Shown: positions 8,869-20,042, counted from the first letter of the stretch. The stretch is DNA of 64,000 bases from Brevibacterium sp. UCMA 11754 (GCF_021532275.1 NZ_JACBOT010000008.1:1-64000), one strand, 5' to 3'. Numbers and translations: made by a program. The notes: generated by a model from the letters alone, not told the origin.

Positions 8869-10974
8869 GTGGCACTTGACGTGCTCACCGACCTGAATAA
8901 GGTCCGCAACATCGGCATCATGGCCCACATCGATGCCGGTAAGACCACCACAACCGAACGCATCCTTTACTACACCGGTGTGAACTACAAGATCGGCGAG
9001 ACCCACGACGGTGCCTCGACGATGGACTGGATGGACCAGGAGCAGGAACGCGGCATCACGATCACGTCGGCTGCCACCACCTGCTACTGGCACGACAACC
9101 AGATCAACATCATCGACACCCCGGGCCACGTCGACTTCACCGTCGAGGTTGAGCGCTCACTGCGCGTCCTCGATGGCGCCGTCGCCGTCTTCGATGGCAA
9201 GGAAGGCGTTGAACCGCAGTCCGAGACCGTGTGGCGTCAGGCTGACAAGTACGACGTGCCGCGCGTGTGCTTCGTCAACAAGATGGACAAGCTCGGTGCT
9301 GACTTCTACTTCACCGTCGACACCATCCGCGAACGCCTCGGCGCCAAGCCGTTGGTCATTCAGCTGCCTATCGGTTCCGAGTCGGAGTTCGCCGGGGTCG
9401 TCGACCTGCTTGAGATGAAGGCCTACATCTGGCCTGATGAGTCCAAGAAGGGTCAGGACATGACCGAGATCGAGATCCCAGAGGATCTCCAGGACAAGGC
9501 CGCAGAGTACCGCACCAAGCTCGTCGAGGATGTTGCTGAAGCCACTGACGAACTCATGGAGAAGTACCTTGAGGGCGAAGAGATCTCGATTGCCGAGATC
9601 AAGGAGGGCATCCGCTCTCTCGTCGTCAACTCCACGGCGTTCCCTGTCATGTGCGGTTCGGCATACAAGAACAAGGGCGTCCAGCCCATGCTCAATGCCG
9701 TCATCGACTACCTCCCTTCGCCTCTTGAAGTTCCTCCCATGATCGGTGAGAACCCTCGTGACGAGGACGAGAAGCTGACTCGCAAGCCTTCCAAAGATGA
9801 GCCTTTCTCGGCTCTCGCGTTCAAGGTTGCCACCCACCCGTTCTTCGGCACGCTGACCTACGTCCGCGTGTACTCCGGACAGGTGAAGTCGGGCGAGGCC
9901 GTTCTCAACTCGACGAGCGGCAAGAAGGAGCGCGTCGGCAAGCTCTTCCAGATGCACTCCAACAAGGAGAACCCTGTCGAAGAGGCCATCGCCGGCCACA
10001 TCTACGCGTTCATCGGTCTCAAAGAGACAACCACCGGTGACACGCTGTGCGATCCGAGCGCCCCGATCGCTCTCGAGTCGATGACCTTCCCTGAGCCGGT
10101 CATCTCTGTGGCCATTGAGCCCAAGACCAAGAGTGACCAGGAGAAGCTCTCGGCTGCCATTCAGAAGTTCGTCAGGGAAGACCCGACATACCGGGTCGAA
10201 CTTGATGTGGAGACGGGTCAGACCGTCATCCGCGGAATGGGCGAACTTCACCTCGACATCCTCGTCGACCGTATGCGTCGCGAGTTCAAGGTCGAGGCGA
10301 ACGTCGGCAAGCCGCAGGTCGCCTACCGCGAGACCATTCGCCGCACTGTCGAGAAGTACGACTACACCCACAAGAAGCAGACGGGTGGATCGGGACAGTT
10401 CGCGAAGGTCCAGGTCACCTTCGAACCTCTCGAGGTCGAAGGCGATACGATCTACGAGTTCGAGAATGCCGTCACGGGCGGACGTATTCCGCGCGAATAC
10501 ATTCCGAGCGTCGACGCCGGTATTCAGGACGCCATGCAGCTTGGTGTGCTCGCCGGTTACCCGATGGTCGGCGTCAAAGCCACACTCATCGACGGCGCCT
10601 ACCACGATGTCGACTCTTCGGAGATGGCATTCAAGATCGCCGGCTCGATGGTCTTCAAGGAGGCCGTTCAGAAGGCGAAGCCGGTTCTGCTGGAACCGGT
10701 CATGGACGTCGAGGTGCGTACCCCAGAGGAATACATGGGAGACGTCATCGGCGACCTCAATTCCCGACGTGGCCAGATCCAGTCGATGGACGACGCTTCC
10801 GGTGTGAAGGTCGTCAAGTCTGTGGTCCCGTTGTCGGAGATGTTCGGTTACATCGGTGATCTGCGGTCGAAGACCCAGGGCCGTGCGGTGTACTCGATGA
10901 CTTTCTCCAGCTATGCGGAGGTCCCCAAGGCAGTCGCCGAGGAGATCGTCCAGAAGATGCGTGGCGGAGAGTAA
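8869..10974 (+). CDS. fusA: Elongation factor G
   Basis: A 701-residue translocation GTPase. G1 is [14 protein letters not shown]3 DTPGHVDF and G4 NKMDK, followed by the EF-Tu-like domain II and domains III-V ([23 protein letters not shown]). The GTG start (MALDVLTDL) follows AGAGAGAGAC, a weak purine-rich site, 98 bases after rpsG. Confidence 0.98.
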   Translation: MALDVLTDLNKVRNIGIMAHIDAGKTTTTERILYYTGVNYKIGETHDGASTMDWMDQEQERGITITSAATTCYWHDNQINIIDTPGHVDFTVEVERSLRVLDGAVAVFDGKEGVEPQSETVWRQADKYDVPRVCFVNKMDKLGADFYFTVDTIRERLGAKPLVIQLPIGSESEFAGVVDLLEMKAYIWPDESKKGQDMTEIEIPEDLQDKAAEYRTKLVEDVAEATDELMEKYLEGEEISIAEIKEGIRSLVVNSTAFPVMCGSAYKNKGVQPMLNAVIDYLPSPLEVPPMIGENPRDEDEKLTRKPSKDEPFSALAFKVATHPFFGTLTYVRVYSGQVKSGEAVLNSTSGKKERVGKLFQMHSNKENPVEEAIAGHIYAFIGLKETTTGDTLCDPSAPIALESMTFPEPVISVAIEPKTKSDQEKLSAAIQKFVREDPTYRVELDVETGQTVIRGMGELHLDILVDRMRREFKVEANVGKPQVAYRETIRRTVEKYDYTHKKQTGGSGQFAKVQVTFEPLEVEGDTIYEFENAVTGGRIPREYIPSVDAGIQDAMQLGVLAGYPMVGVKATLIDGAYHDVDSSEMAFKIAGSMVFKEAVQKAKPVLLEPVMDVEVRTPEEYMGDVIGDLNSRRGQIQSMDDASGVKVVKSVVPLSEMFGYIGDLRSKTQGRAVYSMTFSSYAEVPKAVAEEIVQKMRGGE

Positions 10975-11089
10975 TCTCCGGTCCCCGGTCGCCACGGTGA
11001 GCAAGAACATGTTCACCGAAATGAAAGATAACCAACAAAGGTCTAAGATATGAACCGCATATCTTTTGCCAACCACGAGGAGGAACCCA

Positions 11090-12283
11090 GTGGCAAAGGC
11101 TAGTTTCGATAGGACTAAGCCGCACGTCAACATTGGCACCATCGGCCACGTTGACCACGGAAAGACCACCTTGACCGCCGCAATCACCAAGGTGTTGGCG
11201 GACAAGTACCCAGATCTCAATGAGGCTCGCGCCTTCGACCAGGTGGATAACGCACCTGAGGAGAAGGAGCGCGGCATCACCATCAACGTCTCGCACGTTG
11301 AATACCAGACCGAGAAGCGTCACTACGCTCACGTCGATGCACCTGGTCACGCCGACTACATCAAGAACATGATTACCGGTGCTGCTCAGATGGACGGCGC
11401 AATCCTCGTGGTTGCCGCTACCGACGGTCCGATGCCGCAGACTCGTGAGCACGTTCTGCTCGCACGTCAGGTTGGTGTGCCTTACATCGTTGTCGCACTG
11501 AACAAGTCCGACATGGTCGATGACGAGGAGCTCATCGAGCTCGTCGACTTCGAGGTCCGCGATCTGCTCTCGAGCCAGGACTTCGACGGCGACAACGCTC
11601 CCGTCATTCCTGTGTCCGCTCTCAAAGCGCTGGAAGGCGACGAGAAGTGGGTTAAGAGCGTCGAAGACCTCATGCAGGCCGTCGATGACAACGTTCCCGA
11701 GCCGGAGCGCGACATCGACAAGCCCTTCCTCATGCCTGTGGAAGACGTCTTCACGATCACCGGTCGTGGAACCGTCGTCACCGGCCGTGTGGAGCGCGGC
11801 GTCCTGCTGCCTAACGATGACATTGAAATCGTCGGCATCAAGGAGAAGTCGTCCAAGACGGCCGTCACCGCCATCGAGATGTTCCGCAAGACTCTGCCTG
11901 ACGCACGTGCAGGCGAGAACGTCGGACTGCTCCTGCGCGGAACGAAGCGCGAGGACGTGGAGCGCGGACAGGTCATCGTGAAGCCAGGTTCGATTACGCC
12001 TCACACCGGCTTCGAGGGCCAGGTCTACATCCTGAGCAAGGACGAGGGTGGACGGCACAACCCGTTCTACTCGAACTACCGTCCTCAGTTCTACTTCCGC
12101 ACCACGGACGTCACCGGCGTCATCACGTTGCCTGAGGGCACCGAGATGGTCATGCCTGGTGACAACACCGATATGTCGGTCGAGCTGATCCAGCCGATCG
12201 CTATGGAAGAAGGCCTCCGCTTCGCTATCCGCGAGGGTGGACGCACCGTCGGCGCTGGTCGAGTCACCAAGATCACCGCCTGA
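11090..12283 (+). CDS. tuf: Elongation factor Tu
   Basis: A 397-residue GTPase that delivers aminoacyl-tRNA to the ribosome. G1 is [10 protein letters not shown]3 DAPGHADY (Ala in place of the E. coli Cys, common in actinobacteria) and G4 NKSD. The GTG at 11090 is used because GAGGAGGA lies 5 bases upstream and it gives the standard [14 protein letters not shown]; an in-frame ATG at 11066 is upstream of that site. Last gene of the str operon, followed by a terminator. Confidence 0.98.
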   Translation: MAKASFDRTKPHVNIGTIGHVDHGKTTLTAAITKVLADKYPDLNEARAFDQVDNAPEEKERGITINVSHVEYQTEKRHYAHVDAPGHADYIKNMITGAAQMDGAILVVAATDGPMPQTREHVLLARQVGVPYIVVALNKSDMVDDEELIELVDFEVRDLLSSQDFDGDNAPVIPVSALKALEGDEKWVKSVEDLMQAVDDNVPEPERDIDKPFLMPVEDVFTITGRGTVVTGRVERGVLLPNDDIEIVGIKEKSSKTAVTAIEMFRKTLPDARAGENVGLLLRGTKREDVERGQVIVKPGSITPHTGFEGQVYILSKDEGGRHNPFYSNYRPQFYFRTTDVTGVITLPEGTEMVMPGDNTDMSVELIQPIAMEEGLRFAIREGGRTVGAGRVTKITA

Positions 12284-12347
12284 TATACCTTCGATCGCTG
12301 AGGCTTCGGCCTTGATTTCAGGCCTTCGGTCCTGAGAGATCGATTCG

Positions 12348-12374
12348 GAACCCCGGTCCAATGGGCCGGGGTTC
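12348..12374 (+). terminator. Terminator after tuf
   Basis: GAACCCCGGTCC (12348-12359) pairs with GGGCCGGGGTTC (12363-12374) around an AAT loop, with one G-U pair. Only a short T-containing stretch follows. Confidence 0.75.
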
Positions 12375-12780
12375 TGTGCATTCACAACGGGGCCAGCCTC
12401 GGCGAGTGGCCTGCCTGCCTTGCAGCGGAAGGCTATCATGAGATGCCTCACAAGTGAGATGCCTGGAATTGCGCCGATGAAGTGCTATGTGACAAGATAG
12501 TGAAGTTGCGTTTTGGACGTTGACCCCTGCACTGCGGTAGAGATACTGCGAACAGTCCGGAACACTATCGGATCGATGAATCTGCCTTGAGCGGGTTCGG
12601 ACCGAGCAGCCAATGAGTAGAAGCGCCGTCGGCCCTCAATGAGAATTGAAAGATTCTCCGCCAGGATTAGCCGACACGCCCGACCTCGGGGGTCGGTCAT
12701 GGTCAGCCGGCACAGACCACAGAACATTTCGATCGACTGTTGGTTGATGGCCGGAAGTAACTAAAGAAAGAGACGACGCC
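12375..12780 (+). other. S10 operon promoter region and leader
   Basis: About 400 bases with no convincing gene. A 10-base direct repeat TGAGATGCCT occurs at 12439-12448 and 12455-12464. Two promoter candidates follow: TTGCGC-18-CAAGAT (12469-12498) and TTGACC-16-GATACT (12520-12547). The transcript would carry a leader of over 200 bases with a small hairpin CCGACC-5-GGTCGG (12680-12696). In E. coli the S10 leader is the site of L4 control; here only length and structure suggest something similar. Confidence 0.5.
12520..12547 (+). promoter_or_regulatory. Probable S10 operon promoter
   Basis: TTGACC (12520-12525), 16 bases, GATACT (12542-12547). The start would be near 12554, about 225 bases before rpsJ. 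Confidence 0.5.
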
Positions 12781-13089
12781 ATGGCGGGACAGAAGATCCG
12801 CATTCGGCTCAAGTCGTACGACCACGCTGTGATTGACAGTGCTGCACGAAAGATCGTGGACACCGTCACTCGCGCAGGTGCGACTGTTGTGGGCCCCGTG
12901 CCGTTGCCAACGGAGAAGAACGTTTACTGCGTCATCCGTTCGCCACACAAGTACAAGGACAGCCGTGAGCACTTCGAAATGCGCACGCACAAGCGTCTGA
13001 TCGACATCGTCGATCCGACGCCGAAGGCAGTCGATTCGCTCATGCGTCTCGACCTCGCTGACGACGTCAACATCGAGATCAAGCTCTAA
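12781..13089 (+). CDS. rpsJ: 30S ribosomal protein S10
   Basis: A 102-residue S10 (NusE), which sits in the 30S head and also joins NusB in antitermination complexes, relevant to the rRNA operon in this window. [11 protein letters not shown] and the loop [15 protein letters not shown] are diagnostic. First gene of the S10 cluster; a purine-rich AAAGAAAGAGAC stretch precedes the ATG. Confidence 0.98.
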   Translation: MAGQKIRIRLKSYDHAVIDSAARKIVDTVTRAGATVVGPVPLPTEKNVYCVIRSPHKYKDSREHFEMRTHKRLIDIVDPTPKAVDSLMRLDLADDVNIEIKL

Positions 13090-13100
13090 GGGAGGCAGAC

Positions 13101-13775
13101 ATGGCGAACAATCGTTCATCAGCTCTCCCTACGACCCGCAAGGTCAAGGGCCTTCTGGGAACCAAGCTGGGCATGACTCAGGTTTGGGATGAGCAGAACA
13201 ATCTCGTACCGGTGACCGTAGTGGCCGCCGGCAGCAACGTCGTGACACAGATCCGCAACGAGGAAACCGACGGTTACCCCGCACTGCAGATCGCGTTCGG
13301 CGAAATCGATCCTCGCAAGGTCAACAAGCCCACTGCAGGCCACTTCGAGAAGGCAGGCGTGACACCACGCCGTCACCTTGTCGAGCTGCGCACCGCAGAC
13401 GCTGCTGACTACGCGCTGGGTCAGGAACTCGGAGTCGATACGTTCGACGCCGGGATCAAGGTCGATGTGACCGCAAAGACCAAGGGTAAGGGAACCGCCG
13501 GTGTCATGAAGCGTCATGGCTTCCACGGTGTCGGCGCCTCCCACGGTTCGCACCGCAACCACCGCAAGCCGGGTTCAATCGGCGGAGCCGCGACCCCTGG
13601 TCGCGTGTTCAAGGGTATGCGCATGGCCGGCCGTATGGGTGCAGTCAAGCACACCACCCAGAACCTCACGATCCACGCCGTGGACACCGAGAACAACTTC
13701 CTGCTCATCAAGGGTGCCGTACCTGGCCCCAAGGGTGCAGTCGTTCTCGTTCGCTCGGCCGCGAAGGAGGGCTGA
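13101..13775 (+). CDS. rplC: 50S ribosomal protein L3
   Basis: A 224-residue L3, which organises the 3' domain of 23S rRNA near the peptidyl transferase centre. [17 protein letters not shown] and the W-loop extension with [22 protein letters not shown] are clear. The N-terminal nine residues (ANNRSSALP) extend the usual start, but GGGAGG before the ATG supports it. Eleven bases after rpsJ. Confidence 0.98.
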   Translation: MANNRSSALPTTRKVKGLLGTKLGMTQVWDEQNNLVPVTVVAAGSNVVTQIRNEETDGYPALQIAFGEIDPRKVNKPTAGHFEKAGVTPRRHLVELRTADAADYALGQELGVDTFDAGIKVDVTAKTKGKGTAGVMKRHGFHGVGASHGSHRNHRKPGSIGGAATPGRVFKGMRMAGRMGAVKHTTQNLTIHAVDTENNFLLIKGAVPGPKGAVVLVRSAAKEG

Positions 13776-13780
13776 ACGTA

Positions 13781-14434
13781 ATGACTGATGTCAAGACAGT
13801 CGACGTCGTCGATGCTGCTGGTGCGAAGACCGGATCAGTTGACCTGCCAGCCGAGATCTTCGGCGTGCAGACCAACGTGCCGTTGATCCACCAGGTTGTT
13901 GTCGGACAGCTGGCAGCAGCCCGTCAGGGTACACACAAGACAAAGACCCGCTCCGAAGTACGCGGTGGCGGTCGCAAGCCCTACCGCCAGAAGGGTACCG
14001 GTAACGCCCGCCAGGGTTCGATCCGTGCTCCTCAGTACAACGGTGGTGGAGTCGTGCACGGGCCGGTTCCCCGCGATTACTCGCAGCGGACCCCCAAGAA
14101 GATGAAGACCGCTGCTCTGCGCGGCGCTCTCTCGGATCGCGCACGTCTCGATCAGGTCTTCGTTGTGAAGAACCTGATCACCGGCGAAGCACCGTCGACC
14201 AAGCAGGCGAAGCTCGCTCTGGCCAGCCTCTCCGATCGCAAGAACACCCTCGTGGTGCTCAACCGTGACGACGAGCTCACCGAGCGCAGCGTTCGCAACC
14301 TGCCTCACGTTCACGTGCTCACCTCCGATCAGCTCAACACATACGATGTGCTGATCGCCGATGACATCGTGTTCACCGAGTCAGCGCTGGAGACGTTCCT
14401 GGGCGGATACCGCAAATCGGAGGACGCATCATGA
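13781..14434 (+). CDS. rplD: 50S ribosomal protein L4
   Basis: A 217-residue L4 whose loop lines the exit tunnel ([20 protein letters not shown]). L4 represses the S10 operon in E. coli. The ATG lies five bases after the rplC stop, and its end overlaps rplW by ATGA. Confidence 0.98.
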   Translation: MTDVKTVDVVDAAGAKTGSVDLPAEIFGVQTNVPLIHQVVVGQLAAARQGTHKTKTRSEVRGGGRKPYRQKGTGNARQGSIRAPQYNGGGVVHGPVPRDYSQRTPKKMKTAALRGALSDRARLDQVFVVKNLITGEAPSTKQAKLALASLSDRKNTLVVLNRDDELTERSVRNLPHVHVLTSDQLNTYDVLIADDIVFTESALETFLGGYRKSEDAS

Positions 14435-14730
14435 GTCTGAACTTCAAGGACCCACGCGACGTCATCGTCGCTCCGGTCGTCTCGGAAAAGACCTACAGCT
14501 TGATGGACGAGGGAAAGTACACCTTCATCGTCGATCAGGGGTCGAACAAGACTGAGATCAAGAACGCCATTGAATCGATCTTCAATGTGCAGGTTGCCAA
14601 GGTCAACACCCTGAATCGTCAGGGCAAGCGCCGCCGCACTCGCACCGGTTGGGGAAAGCGCAAGGACACCAAGCGTGCCATTGTCGCCCTCAAGGACGGA
14701 TCGATCGACATCTTCGGTGGATCGCTCTAA
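14431..14730 (+). CDS. rplW: 50S ribosomal protein L23
   Basis: A 99-residue L23 at the tunnel exit, docking site for trigger factor and [24 protein letters not shown] and the basic loop [17 protein letters not shown] identify it. It overlaps rplD by four bases. Confidence 0.97.
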   Translation: MSLNFKDPRDVIVAPVVSEKTYSLMDEGKYTFIVDQGSNKTEIKNAIESIFNVQVAKVNTLNRQGKRRRTRTGWGKRKDTKRAIVALKDGSIDIFGGSL

Positions 14731-14760
14731 GCGATCCTTCGTAAAAGAAGGACAAGACTC

Positions 14761-15597
14761 ATGGGAATCCGTAAGCACAAGCCGACGACCCCGGGCCGCC
14801 GTGGCTCATCGGTCGCCGACTTCGTCGAAGTGACCCGGTCTACACCGGAGAAGTCACTTTTGCGCCCACTGCCTAAGCGCGGTGGCCGCAACAGCCAGGG
14901 ACGCGTGACCACTCGCCATCAGGGCGGCGGCCACAAGCGTCAGTACCGTGTCATCGACTTCCGCCGCCATGACAAAGATGGCGTACCGGCGAAGGTCGCA
15001 CACATCGAATATGACCCGAACCGCACTGCGCGGATCGCTCTTCTGCATTATGCAGATGGCGAGAAGCGCTACATCCTCGCCCCGCAGAACCTCAAGCAGG
15101 GCGCACAGGTGGAAGCCGGTCTGGGTGCAGACATCAAGCCGGGCAACAACCTTGCCCTGCGCAACATCCCAGTCGGTACCGTGCTGCACGCAGTTGAAAT
15201 GCGTCCAGGCGGCGGTGCCAAGATCGCTCGCTCTGCCGGTTCTTCCGTGCAGCTCGTTGCGAAGTACGGCCGGTTCGCTCAACTGCGGATGCCTTCGGGC
15301 GAAATCCGCAATGTTGATGCTCGCTGCCGTGCGACGATCGGCGAGGTCGGCAATGCCGAGCAGTCGAACATCAGCTGGGGTAAAGCAGGCCGCATGCGTT
15401 GGAAGGGCAAGCGCCCATCCGTCCGTGGTGTCGTCATGAACCCGATCGACCACCCACATGGTGGTGGCGAGGGCCGTACTTCGGGTGGTCGTCACCCAGT
15501 CAGCCCGTGGGGTCAGTCAGAAGGCCGCACACGCCGGCCGAACAAAGAGAGCGACAAGTACATCGTGCGCCGTCGCCGGACCGGCAAGAAGCGCTGA
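14761..15597 (+). CDS. rplB: 50S ribosomal protein L2
   Basis: A 278-residue L2 needed for subunit association and peptidyl transferase activity. [22 protein letters not shown] and the conserved [23 protein letters not shown] loop, with its essential histidine, are intact. GAAGGA precedes the ATG. Confidence 0.98.
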   Translation: MGIRKHKPTTPGRRGSSVADFVEVTRSTPEKSLLRPLPKRGGRNSQGRVTTRHQGGGHKRQYRVIDFRRHDKDGVPAKVAHIEYDPNRTARIALLHYADGEKRYILAPQNLKQGAQVEAGLGADIKPGNNLALRNIPVGTVLHAVEMRPGGGAKIARSAGSSVQLVAKYGRFAQLRMPSGEIRNVDARCRATIGEVGNAEQSNISWGKAGRMRWKGKRPSVRGVVMNPIDHPHGGGEGRTSGGRHPVSPWGQSEGRTRRPNKESDKYIVRRRRTGKKR

Positions 15598-15612
15598 TTG
15601 GAGTACTGACTT

Positions 15613-15894
15613 ATGCCTCGTAGCCTCAAAAAGGGTCCTTTCGTCGATGAACACCTGTACCAGAAGGTGGCTCGTCAGAACGAGAAGAACTCTAAAAACG
15701 TAATCAAGACATGGTCTCGTCGCTCGATGATCATCCCGGATTTCCTGGGACACACCATCGCAGTTCATGACGGACGCAAGCATGTTCCAGTCTTCATCAC
15801 TGAAGCCATGGTCGGACACAAGCTTGGCGAGTTCGCACAGACACGGACGTTCCGTGGCCACGAAAAGGACGATCGCAAGGGTCGCCGCCGCTGA
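15613..15894 (+). CDS. rpsS: 30S ribosomal protein S19
   Basis: A 93-residue S19 of the 30S head, contacting S13 and the A-site finger. [15 protein letters not shown] and the C-terminal [22 protein letters not shown] are standard. Sixteen bases after rplB. Confidence 0.97.
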   Translation: MPRSLKKGPFVDEHLYQKVARQNEKNSKNVIKTWSRRSMIIPDFLGHTIAVHDGRKHVPVFITEAMVGHKLGEFAQTRTFRGHEKDDRKGRRR

Positions 15895-15936
15895 CGCGGG
15901 GCACTCTTACGATCCTAGACAAGAGAGAAGGAAGCG

Positions 15937-16323
15937 ATGGAAGCCAAGGCTAAGGCGCGTTACCTGCGCGTCACGCCTCGCAAGGCTCGGCGCGTCATCG
16001 ACCTCATTCGTGGTCAGCAGGCGACCGAAGCACTTGCAGTGTTGAAGTTTGCAGAACAGTCGGCATCAGATCCGATTTACAAGCTCGTTGCCTCCGGAAT
16101 CGCCAATGCGCGTACCCGGGCCGACGAGGAGGGCATTGCGTTCGACGAGAACGAACTGGTCATCTCCGAAGCATTCGTGGACGAGGGACCAACCATGAAG
16201 CGGTTCCGCCCGCGAGCTCAGGGTCGCGCTTTTCGCATTGAAAAGCGCACAAGCCACGTTTCAGTGGTCCTGGCCAGCGGTGACGACCTGCCTCAGCGCA
16301 AGAGCCGGAAGGGGAACCGTTAA
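15937..16323 (+). CDS. rplV: 50S ribosomal protein L22
   Basis: A 128-residue L22 whose beta-hairpin constricts the exit tunnel. [22 protein letters not shown] and [21 protein letters not shown] are present, so no tunnel deletion of the macrolide-resistance kind is seen. AGAAGGAAG precedes the ATG; the TAA overlaps rpsC (TAATG). Confidence 0.97.
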   Translation: MEAKAKARYLRVTPRKARRVIDLIRGQQATEALAVLKFAEQSASDPIYKLVASGIANARTRADEEGIAFDENELVISEAFVDEGPTMKRFRPRAQGRAFRIEKRTSHVSVVLASGDDLPQRKSRKGNR

Positions 16324-17144
16324 TGGGCCAGAAAATCAATCCGAACGGATTCCGACTCGGAATCACGACGGATCACAAGTCAAAGTGGTTTGCTGACTCG
16401 ACTAAGCCGGGACAGCGCTACAGCGACTACGTGCTCGAAGATGTGAAGATCCGACAGATGATGACCAAGGGCCTTGAGCGCGCTGGCATCTCCAAGGTGA
16501 ACATCGAGCGCACTCGTGATCGTGTCCGAGTCGACATCCACACTGCCCGCCCGGGCATCGTCATCGGGCGTCGTGGAGCCGAAGCCGATCGCATTCGCGG
16601 TCAGCTCGAAAAGCTCACCGGCAAGCAGATTCAGCTCAACATCCTTGAGGTGAAGAACGCTGAGATCGACGCGCAGCTCGTTGCTCAGGGAGTTGCCGAG
16701 CAGCTCGCAAGTCGTGTGGCCTTCCGCCGCGCGATGCGCAAGTCGATCCAGAGCGCTCAGCGTGCAGGTGCCAAGGGCATCCGCGTGCAGTGCTCCGGCC
16801 GCCTCGGCGGTGCTGAGATGAGCCGTTCCGAGTTCTACCGCGAAGGTCGTGTGCCTCTGCACACCCTGCGTGCGAACATCGATTACGGCTTCCACGAAGC
16901 ACACACCACATTTGGTCGCATCGGCGTCAAGGTGTGGATCTACAAGGGCGATATGACCGACAAGGAGCTTGCTGCCGAGCAGGCGAAGGCTCCTGCAGCT
17001 CGTGGCCCCAAGGGCCGTGGGCGCGGCCGTGGAGGCCGTGGTCGTGGACAGGAAGGCGCAGCAGCACCGCGCCGGAATGACGCAGCGCCGAAGACCGAGA
17101 ACAATGCCGAGGCCCCAGCGGCTGAGGCCGGATCGGAGGGCTGA
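16323..17144 (+). CDS. rpsC: 30S ribosomal protein S3 with Arg-Gly-rich C-terminal tail
   Basis: A 273-residue S3 at the mRNA entry channel, where it contributes to helicase activity. The KH core has [17 protein letters not shown] (about 76-92) and [12 protein letters not shown]. After residue 225 comes an extra tail: an Arg-Gly run (about 227-242, [16 protein letters not shown]), then an Ala/Glu/Asn-rich acidic end. E. coli S3 has 233 residues; extended actinobacterial S3 tails are common, but this RG pattern mirrors the tail of S5 here. Confidence 0.97.
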   Translation: MGQKINPNGFRLGITTDHKSKWFADSTKPGQRYSDYVLEDVKIRQMMTKGLERAGISKVNIERTRDRVRVDIHTARPGIVIGRRGAEADRIRGQLEKLTGKQIQLNILEVKNAEIDAQLVAQGVAEQLASRVAFRRAMRKSIQSAQRAGAKGIRVQCSGRLGGAEMSRSEFYREGRVPLHTLRANIDYGFHEAHTTFGRIGVKVWIYKGDMTDKELAAEQAKAPAARGPKGRGRGRGGRGRGQEGAAAPRRNDAAPKTENNAEAPAAEAGSEG

Positions 17145-17147
17145 CAC

Positions 17148-17564
17148 ATGTTGATCCCTCGTCGGGTTAAATACCGCAAGCAGCACCACCCCAAGCGGGG
17201 CGGCGCAGCCAAGGGCGGCACCAAGGTGTCGTTCGGTGACTACGGCATCCAGGCCACAGAGCCTGCCTACATCACCAACCGGCAGATCGAGGCCGCACGT
17301 ATTGCCATGACGCGCTACATCAAGCGTGGTGGCAAGGTGTGGATCAACATCTACCCAGATCGACCGCTGACGAAGAAGCCTGCCGAGACCCGCATGGGTT
17401 CCGGTAAGGGTTCGCCTGAGTGGTGGGTCGCCAATGTCAAGCCGGGTCGGGTCATGTTTGAACTCGCCGGTGTGTCCGAGGAAGTTGCACGCGAGGCGCT
17501 GCGTCTCGCGATCCACAAGCTTCCGCTCAAGGCCCGTATCGTGGCCCGCGAAGGTGGTGAGTGA
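17148..17564 (+). CDS. rplP: 50S ribosomal protein L16
   Basis: A 138-residue L16, which positions A-site tRNA and supports late 50S assembly. [19 protein letters not shown] and [20 protein letters not shown], the 23S-contact loop, are clear. GGAGG precedes the ATG and the stop overlaps the rpmC start region. Confidence 0.98.
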   Translation: MLIPRRVKYRKQHHPKRGGAAKGGTKVSFGDYGIQATEPAYITNRQIEAARIAMTRYIKRGGKVWINIYPDRPLTKKPAETRMGSGKGSPEWWVANVKPGRVMFELAGVSEEVAREALRLAIHKLPLKARIVAREGGE

Positions 17565-17566
17565 GT

Positions 17567-17818
17567 ATGGCAATCGGTTCGAAGAACCTTTCCATGGACG
17601 CACTTGACGGTTATGACAACGAGCGTCTGCTCGAGGAGCTCAAGAAGGCTAAGGCCGAGCTGTTCAACCTGCGCTTCCAGTCGGCCACCGGCCAGCTGGA
17701 GAGCCACGGTCGGCTCAAGGCCGTGCGTCGCGACATCGCTCGTATCTACACCGTGCTCAATGAGCGGGAATTGGACATCCGTCCGAACCCCGCTGACGCT
17801 AAGGAAGAGGACAAGTGA
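17567..17818 (+). CDS. rpmC: 50S ribosomal protein L29
   Basis: An 83-residue helical L29 at the tunnel exit beside L23. [24 protein letters not shown] and [20 protein letters not shown] are the signature. The ATG at 17567 has AAGGTGG about 9 bases upstream; a GTG at 17561 overlapping the rplP stop would add two residues and cannot be excluded. Confidence 0.93.
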   Translation: MAIGSKNLSMDALDGYDNERLLEELKKAKAELFNLRFQSATGQLESHGRLKAVRRDIARIYTVLNERELDIRPNPADAKEEDK

Positions 17819-18105
17819 TGGCGGAGACCACCAAGCCCGAGGCAAAGCCTGCGGACCGTAACTCCCGCAAAACTGCGCGTGGTTACGTTGTTTCCGACAA
17901 AATGGAGAAGACCATCGTCGTCGAGGTGGAGGAGCGCAAGACGCACCGCCTGTACGGCAAGGTTCTTCGCCAGTCGGTGAAGTACAAGGTTCACGATGAG
18001 GAGAACGCCGCTGGTGTCGGCGACCTCGTCCTCGTGTCCGAGACGCGGCCGGTTTCGTCCGCGAAGCGTTGGCGGCTCGTCGAGATCATCGAACGCGCCA
18101 AGTAA
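17818..18105 (+). CDS. rpsQ: 30S ribosomal protein S17
   Basis: A 95-residue S17, an OB-fold protein of the 30S body: [28 protein letters not shown] and the [18 protein letters not shown] end. The ATG overlaps the rpmC TGA; a GTG one codon earlier is an alternative. Last gene of the S10 block. Confidence 0.95.
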   Translation: MAETTKPEAKPADRNSRKTARGYVVSDKMEKTIVVEVEERKTHRLYGKVLRQSVKYKVHDEENAAGVGDLVLVSETRPVSSAKRWRLVEIIERAK

Positions 18106-18123
18106 GCCGACGCCACCCCTCCC

Positions 18124-18170
18124 ACCCGGTCCCGCCCACGGTCTCCAGCAGATCGTGGGCGGCTACCGGG
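18124..18170 (+). other. Large hairpin at the S10/spc junction
   Basis: CCGCCCACG (18132-18140) pairs with CGTGGGCGG (18154-18162). The stem extends inward by about four pairs to a CCAGC loop and outward, after a small internal loop, through CCCGGT/ACCGGG. No T-run follows. It lies in the 144-base gap between rpsQ and rplN, where E. coli splits the S10 and spc operons. Confidence 0.7.
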
Positions 18171-18249
18171 AACGGGGTGAAATGTCATTAATCCGTTCCG
18201 CAAGGCTCATCCAATCGTGTGAGAACCGGCGCGACGACAGGAGAAAATA

Positions 18250-18618
18250 GTGATTCAGCAAGAGTCGCGACTCAAGGTCGCCGACAACACTGGTGCCAAG
18301 CAGATCCTGGCAATCAGGATTCTGGGTGGTTCCGGTCGGCGTTACGCCTCGATCGGTGACACCATCGTGGCAACCGTCAAAGACGCAATTCCTGGTGGAA
18401 ATGTGAAGAAGGGTGACGTCGTCAAGGCTGTCATCGTTCGCACCGCCAAGGAACGCCGTCGTCCCGATGGTTCGTACATCAAGTTCGACGAGAATGCGGC
18501 AGTCATTCTCAAGACTGATGGCGAACCACGCGGAACCCGTATCTTCGGACCCGTGGGACGCGAATTGCGCGACAAGAAGTTCATGAAGATCGTCTCCCTG
18601 GCACCGGAGGTGTTGTGA
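18250..18618 (+). CDS. rplN: 50S ribosomal protein L14
   Basis: A 122-residue L14 at the subunit interface, binding site of the silencing factor RsfS in other bacteria. [24 protein letters not shown] and [16 protein letters not shown] match the family exactly. GTG start after AGGAG. First gene of the spc block. Confidence 0.98.
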   Translation: MIQQESRLKVADNTGAKQILAIRILGGSGRRYASIGDTIVATVKDAIPGGNVKKGDVVKAVIVRTAKERRRPDGSYIKFDENAAVILKTDGEPRGTRIFGPVGRELRDKKFMKIVSLAPEVL

Positions 18619-18620
18619 GC

Positions 18621-18989
18621 ATGGCGAACAAGCTCAAGATCAAGAAGGGCGACCTCGTCCAGGTGATTGCAGGCGCCCGTCAGTCACGAGGTGGCGATCG
18701 TGGGAAGCAGGGCAAGGTTCTTGCCGTGTATCCGGAACGCAACCGCGTCCTCGTTGAGGGCATCAACCGCGTGATCAAGCACAAGAAGGCAACGCAGACT
18801 CAGGCCGGCGGCACTGCCGGTGGCCGTGAGACTCACGAAGCCCCAATCCACGTGTCCAACGTGGCGCTCGTTGATCCTAAGGACAACAAGCCCACCCGCG
18901 TCGGATACCGCGAGGAAACTGTGGAGCGCGATGGTCGCGATAAGACCGTCCGCGTCCGCGTCTCGCGTCGCACCGGGGAGGAGATCTGA
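18621..18989 (+). CDS. rplX: 50S ribosomal protein L24
   Basis: A 122-residue KOW-fold L24 that initiates 50S assembly: [31 protein letters not shown], then [16 protein letters not shown]. The ATG at 18621 is about 8 bases after GGAGGTG, better spaced than the GTG at 18615 that overlaps rplN. Its TGA overlaps the rplE ATG. Confidence 0.94.
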   Translation: MANKLKIKKGDLVQVIAGARQSRGGDRGKQGKVLAVYPERNRVLVEGINRVIKHKKATQTQAGGTAGGRETHEAPIHVSNVALVDPKDNKPTRVGYREETVERDGRDKTVRVRVSRRTGEEI

Positions 18990-19558
18990 TGACGGAAACA
19001 ACAACGAGCCGTCCAGCGCCACGCCTCAAGCAGGTTTACCGCGATGACATCGTGGCCAAGCTGCAGGACGAGTTCAACTACGCAAACCCCATGCAGGTTC
19101 CCGGTCTGACCAAGGTCGTCGTGAACATGGGTGTGGGTGACGCAGCACGCGATTCGAAGCTGATCGAAGGCGCAATCAACGATCTCACTCTGATCACCGG
19201 TCAGAAGCCGATCGTGACTCGGGCGAGGAAATCCATCGCCCAGTTCAAGTTGCGCGAAGGTCAGCCCATTGGAGCCCACGTCACCATGCGTGGAGCCCGT
19301 ATGTGGGAATTCGTCGACCGTGTCATCTCTCTGGCTCTTCCGCGTATCCGCGACTTCCGCGGCCTCTCGGATCGTCAGTTCGACGGGAACGGTAACTACA
19401 CCTTCGGTCTCACGGAGCAGTCGATGTTCCACGAGATCGATCAGGACCGGATTGACCGCGTCCGGGGTATGGATATCACAGTTGTGACTACAGCGAACAC
19501 CGACGACGAGGGACGTGCACTTCTGCGTCACCTCGGGTTCCCGTTCAAGACCAAATAA
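18989..19558 (+). CDS. rplE: 50S ribosomal protein L5
   Basis: A 189-residue L5 that binds 5S rRNA and contacts P-site t[24 protein letters not shown], the loop [21 protein letters not shown] and [19 protein letters not shown] are conserved. In many actinobacteria rpsN (S14) follows; here only 69 bases separate it from rpsH. Confidence 0.98.
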   Translation: MTETTTSRPAPRLKQVYRDDIVAKLQDEFNYANPMQVPGLTKVVVNMGVGDAARDSKLIEGAINDLTLITGQKPIVTRARKSIAQFKLREGQPIGAHVTMRGARMWEFVDRVISLALPRIRDFRGLSDRQFDGNGNYTFGLTEQSMFHEIDQDRIDRVRGMDITVVTTANTDDEGRALLRHLGFPFKTK

Positions 19559-19627
19559 TCGCTACGTTGCAGGTCCAAGCACGCATTGCGTGGGCGGAAA
19601 CCGTAACGAGGAAGGGCTAGAGCCCAA

Positions 19628-20026
19628 ATGACAATGACTGATCCAGTCGCAGACATGTTGACACGTCTGCGGAACGCCAACTCGGCTTATCACGAGGACG
19701 TCAGCATGCCGTTCTCGAAGCTGAAATCCAACATCGCTGAGATTCTCAAGAGCGAGGGATACATCACCGGTTGGAGCGTCGAAGACGCTCAGGTCGGTAA
19801 GACCCTGCTCATGGACCTCAAGTTCGGTCCCAACCGCGAGCGTTCGATCGCCGGCCTGCGCCGTGTATCGAAGCCCGGACTGCGCGTCTACGCGAAGTCG
19901 ACCAACTTGCCTAAGGTCCTCGGTGGACTCGGCATCGCCATCCTGTCGACCTCGTCAGGTCTCCTGACTGATCGTCAGGCCGCCAAGAAGGGTGTGGGTG
20001 GGGAAGTCCTCGCCTACGTCTGGTAA
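19628..20026 (+). CDS. rpsH: 30S ribosomal protein S8
   Basis: A 132-residue S8 that organises the central 16S domain and is the spc operon repressor in E. coli. [23 protein letters not shown] and [26 protein letters not shown] are typical. GGAAGGG lies about 9 bases upstream. Confidence 0.98.
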   Translation: MTMTDPVADMLTRLRNANSAYHEDVSMPFSKLKSNIAEILKSEGYITGWSVEDAQVGKTLLMDLKFGPNRERSIAGLRRVSKPGLRVYAKSTNLPKVLGGLGIAILSTSSGLLTDRQAAKKGVGGEVLAYVW

Positions 20027-20042
20027 GGAAGGAGAGAAGAAT

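Noticed and set aside
9157..11286. Long minus-strand frame of 709 codons opposite fusA
   Set aside because: Antisense shadow of a strongly codon-biased gene; no family features or ribosome-binding site.
10814..12451. 545-codon minus-strand frame opposite tuf
   Set aside because: Shadow of tuf codon bias; it crosses the operon terminator.
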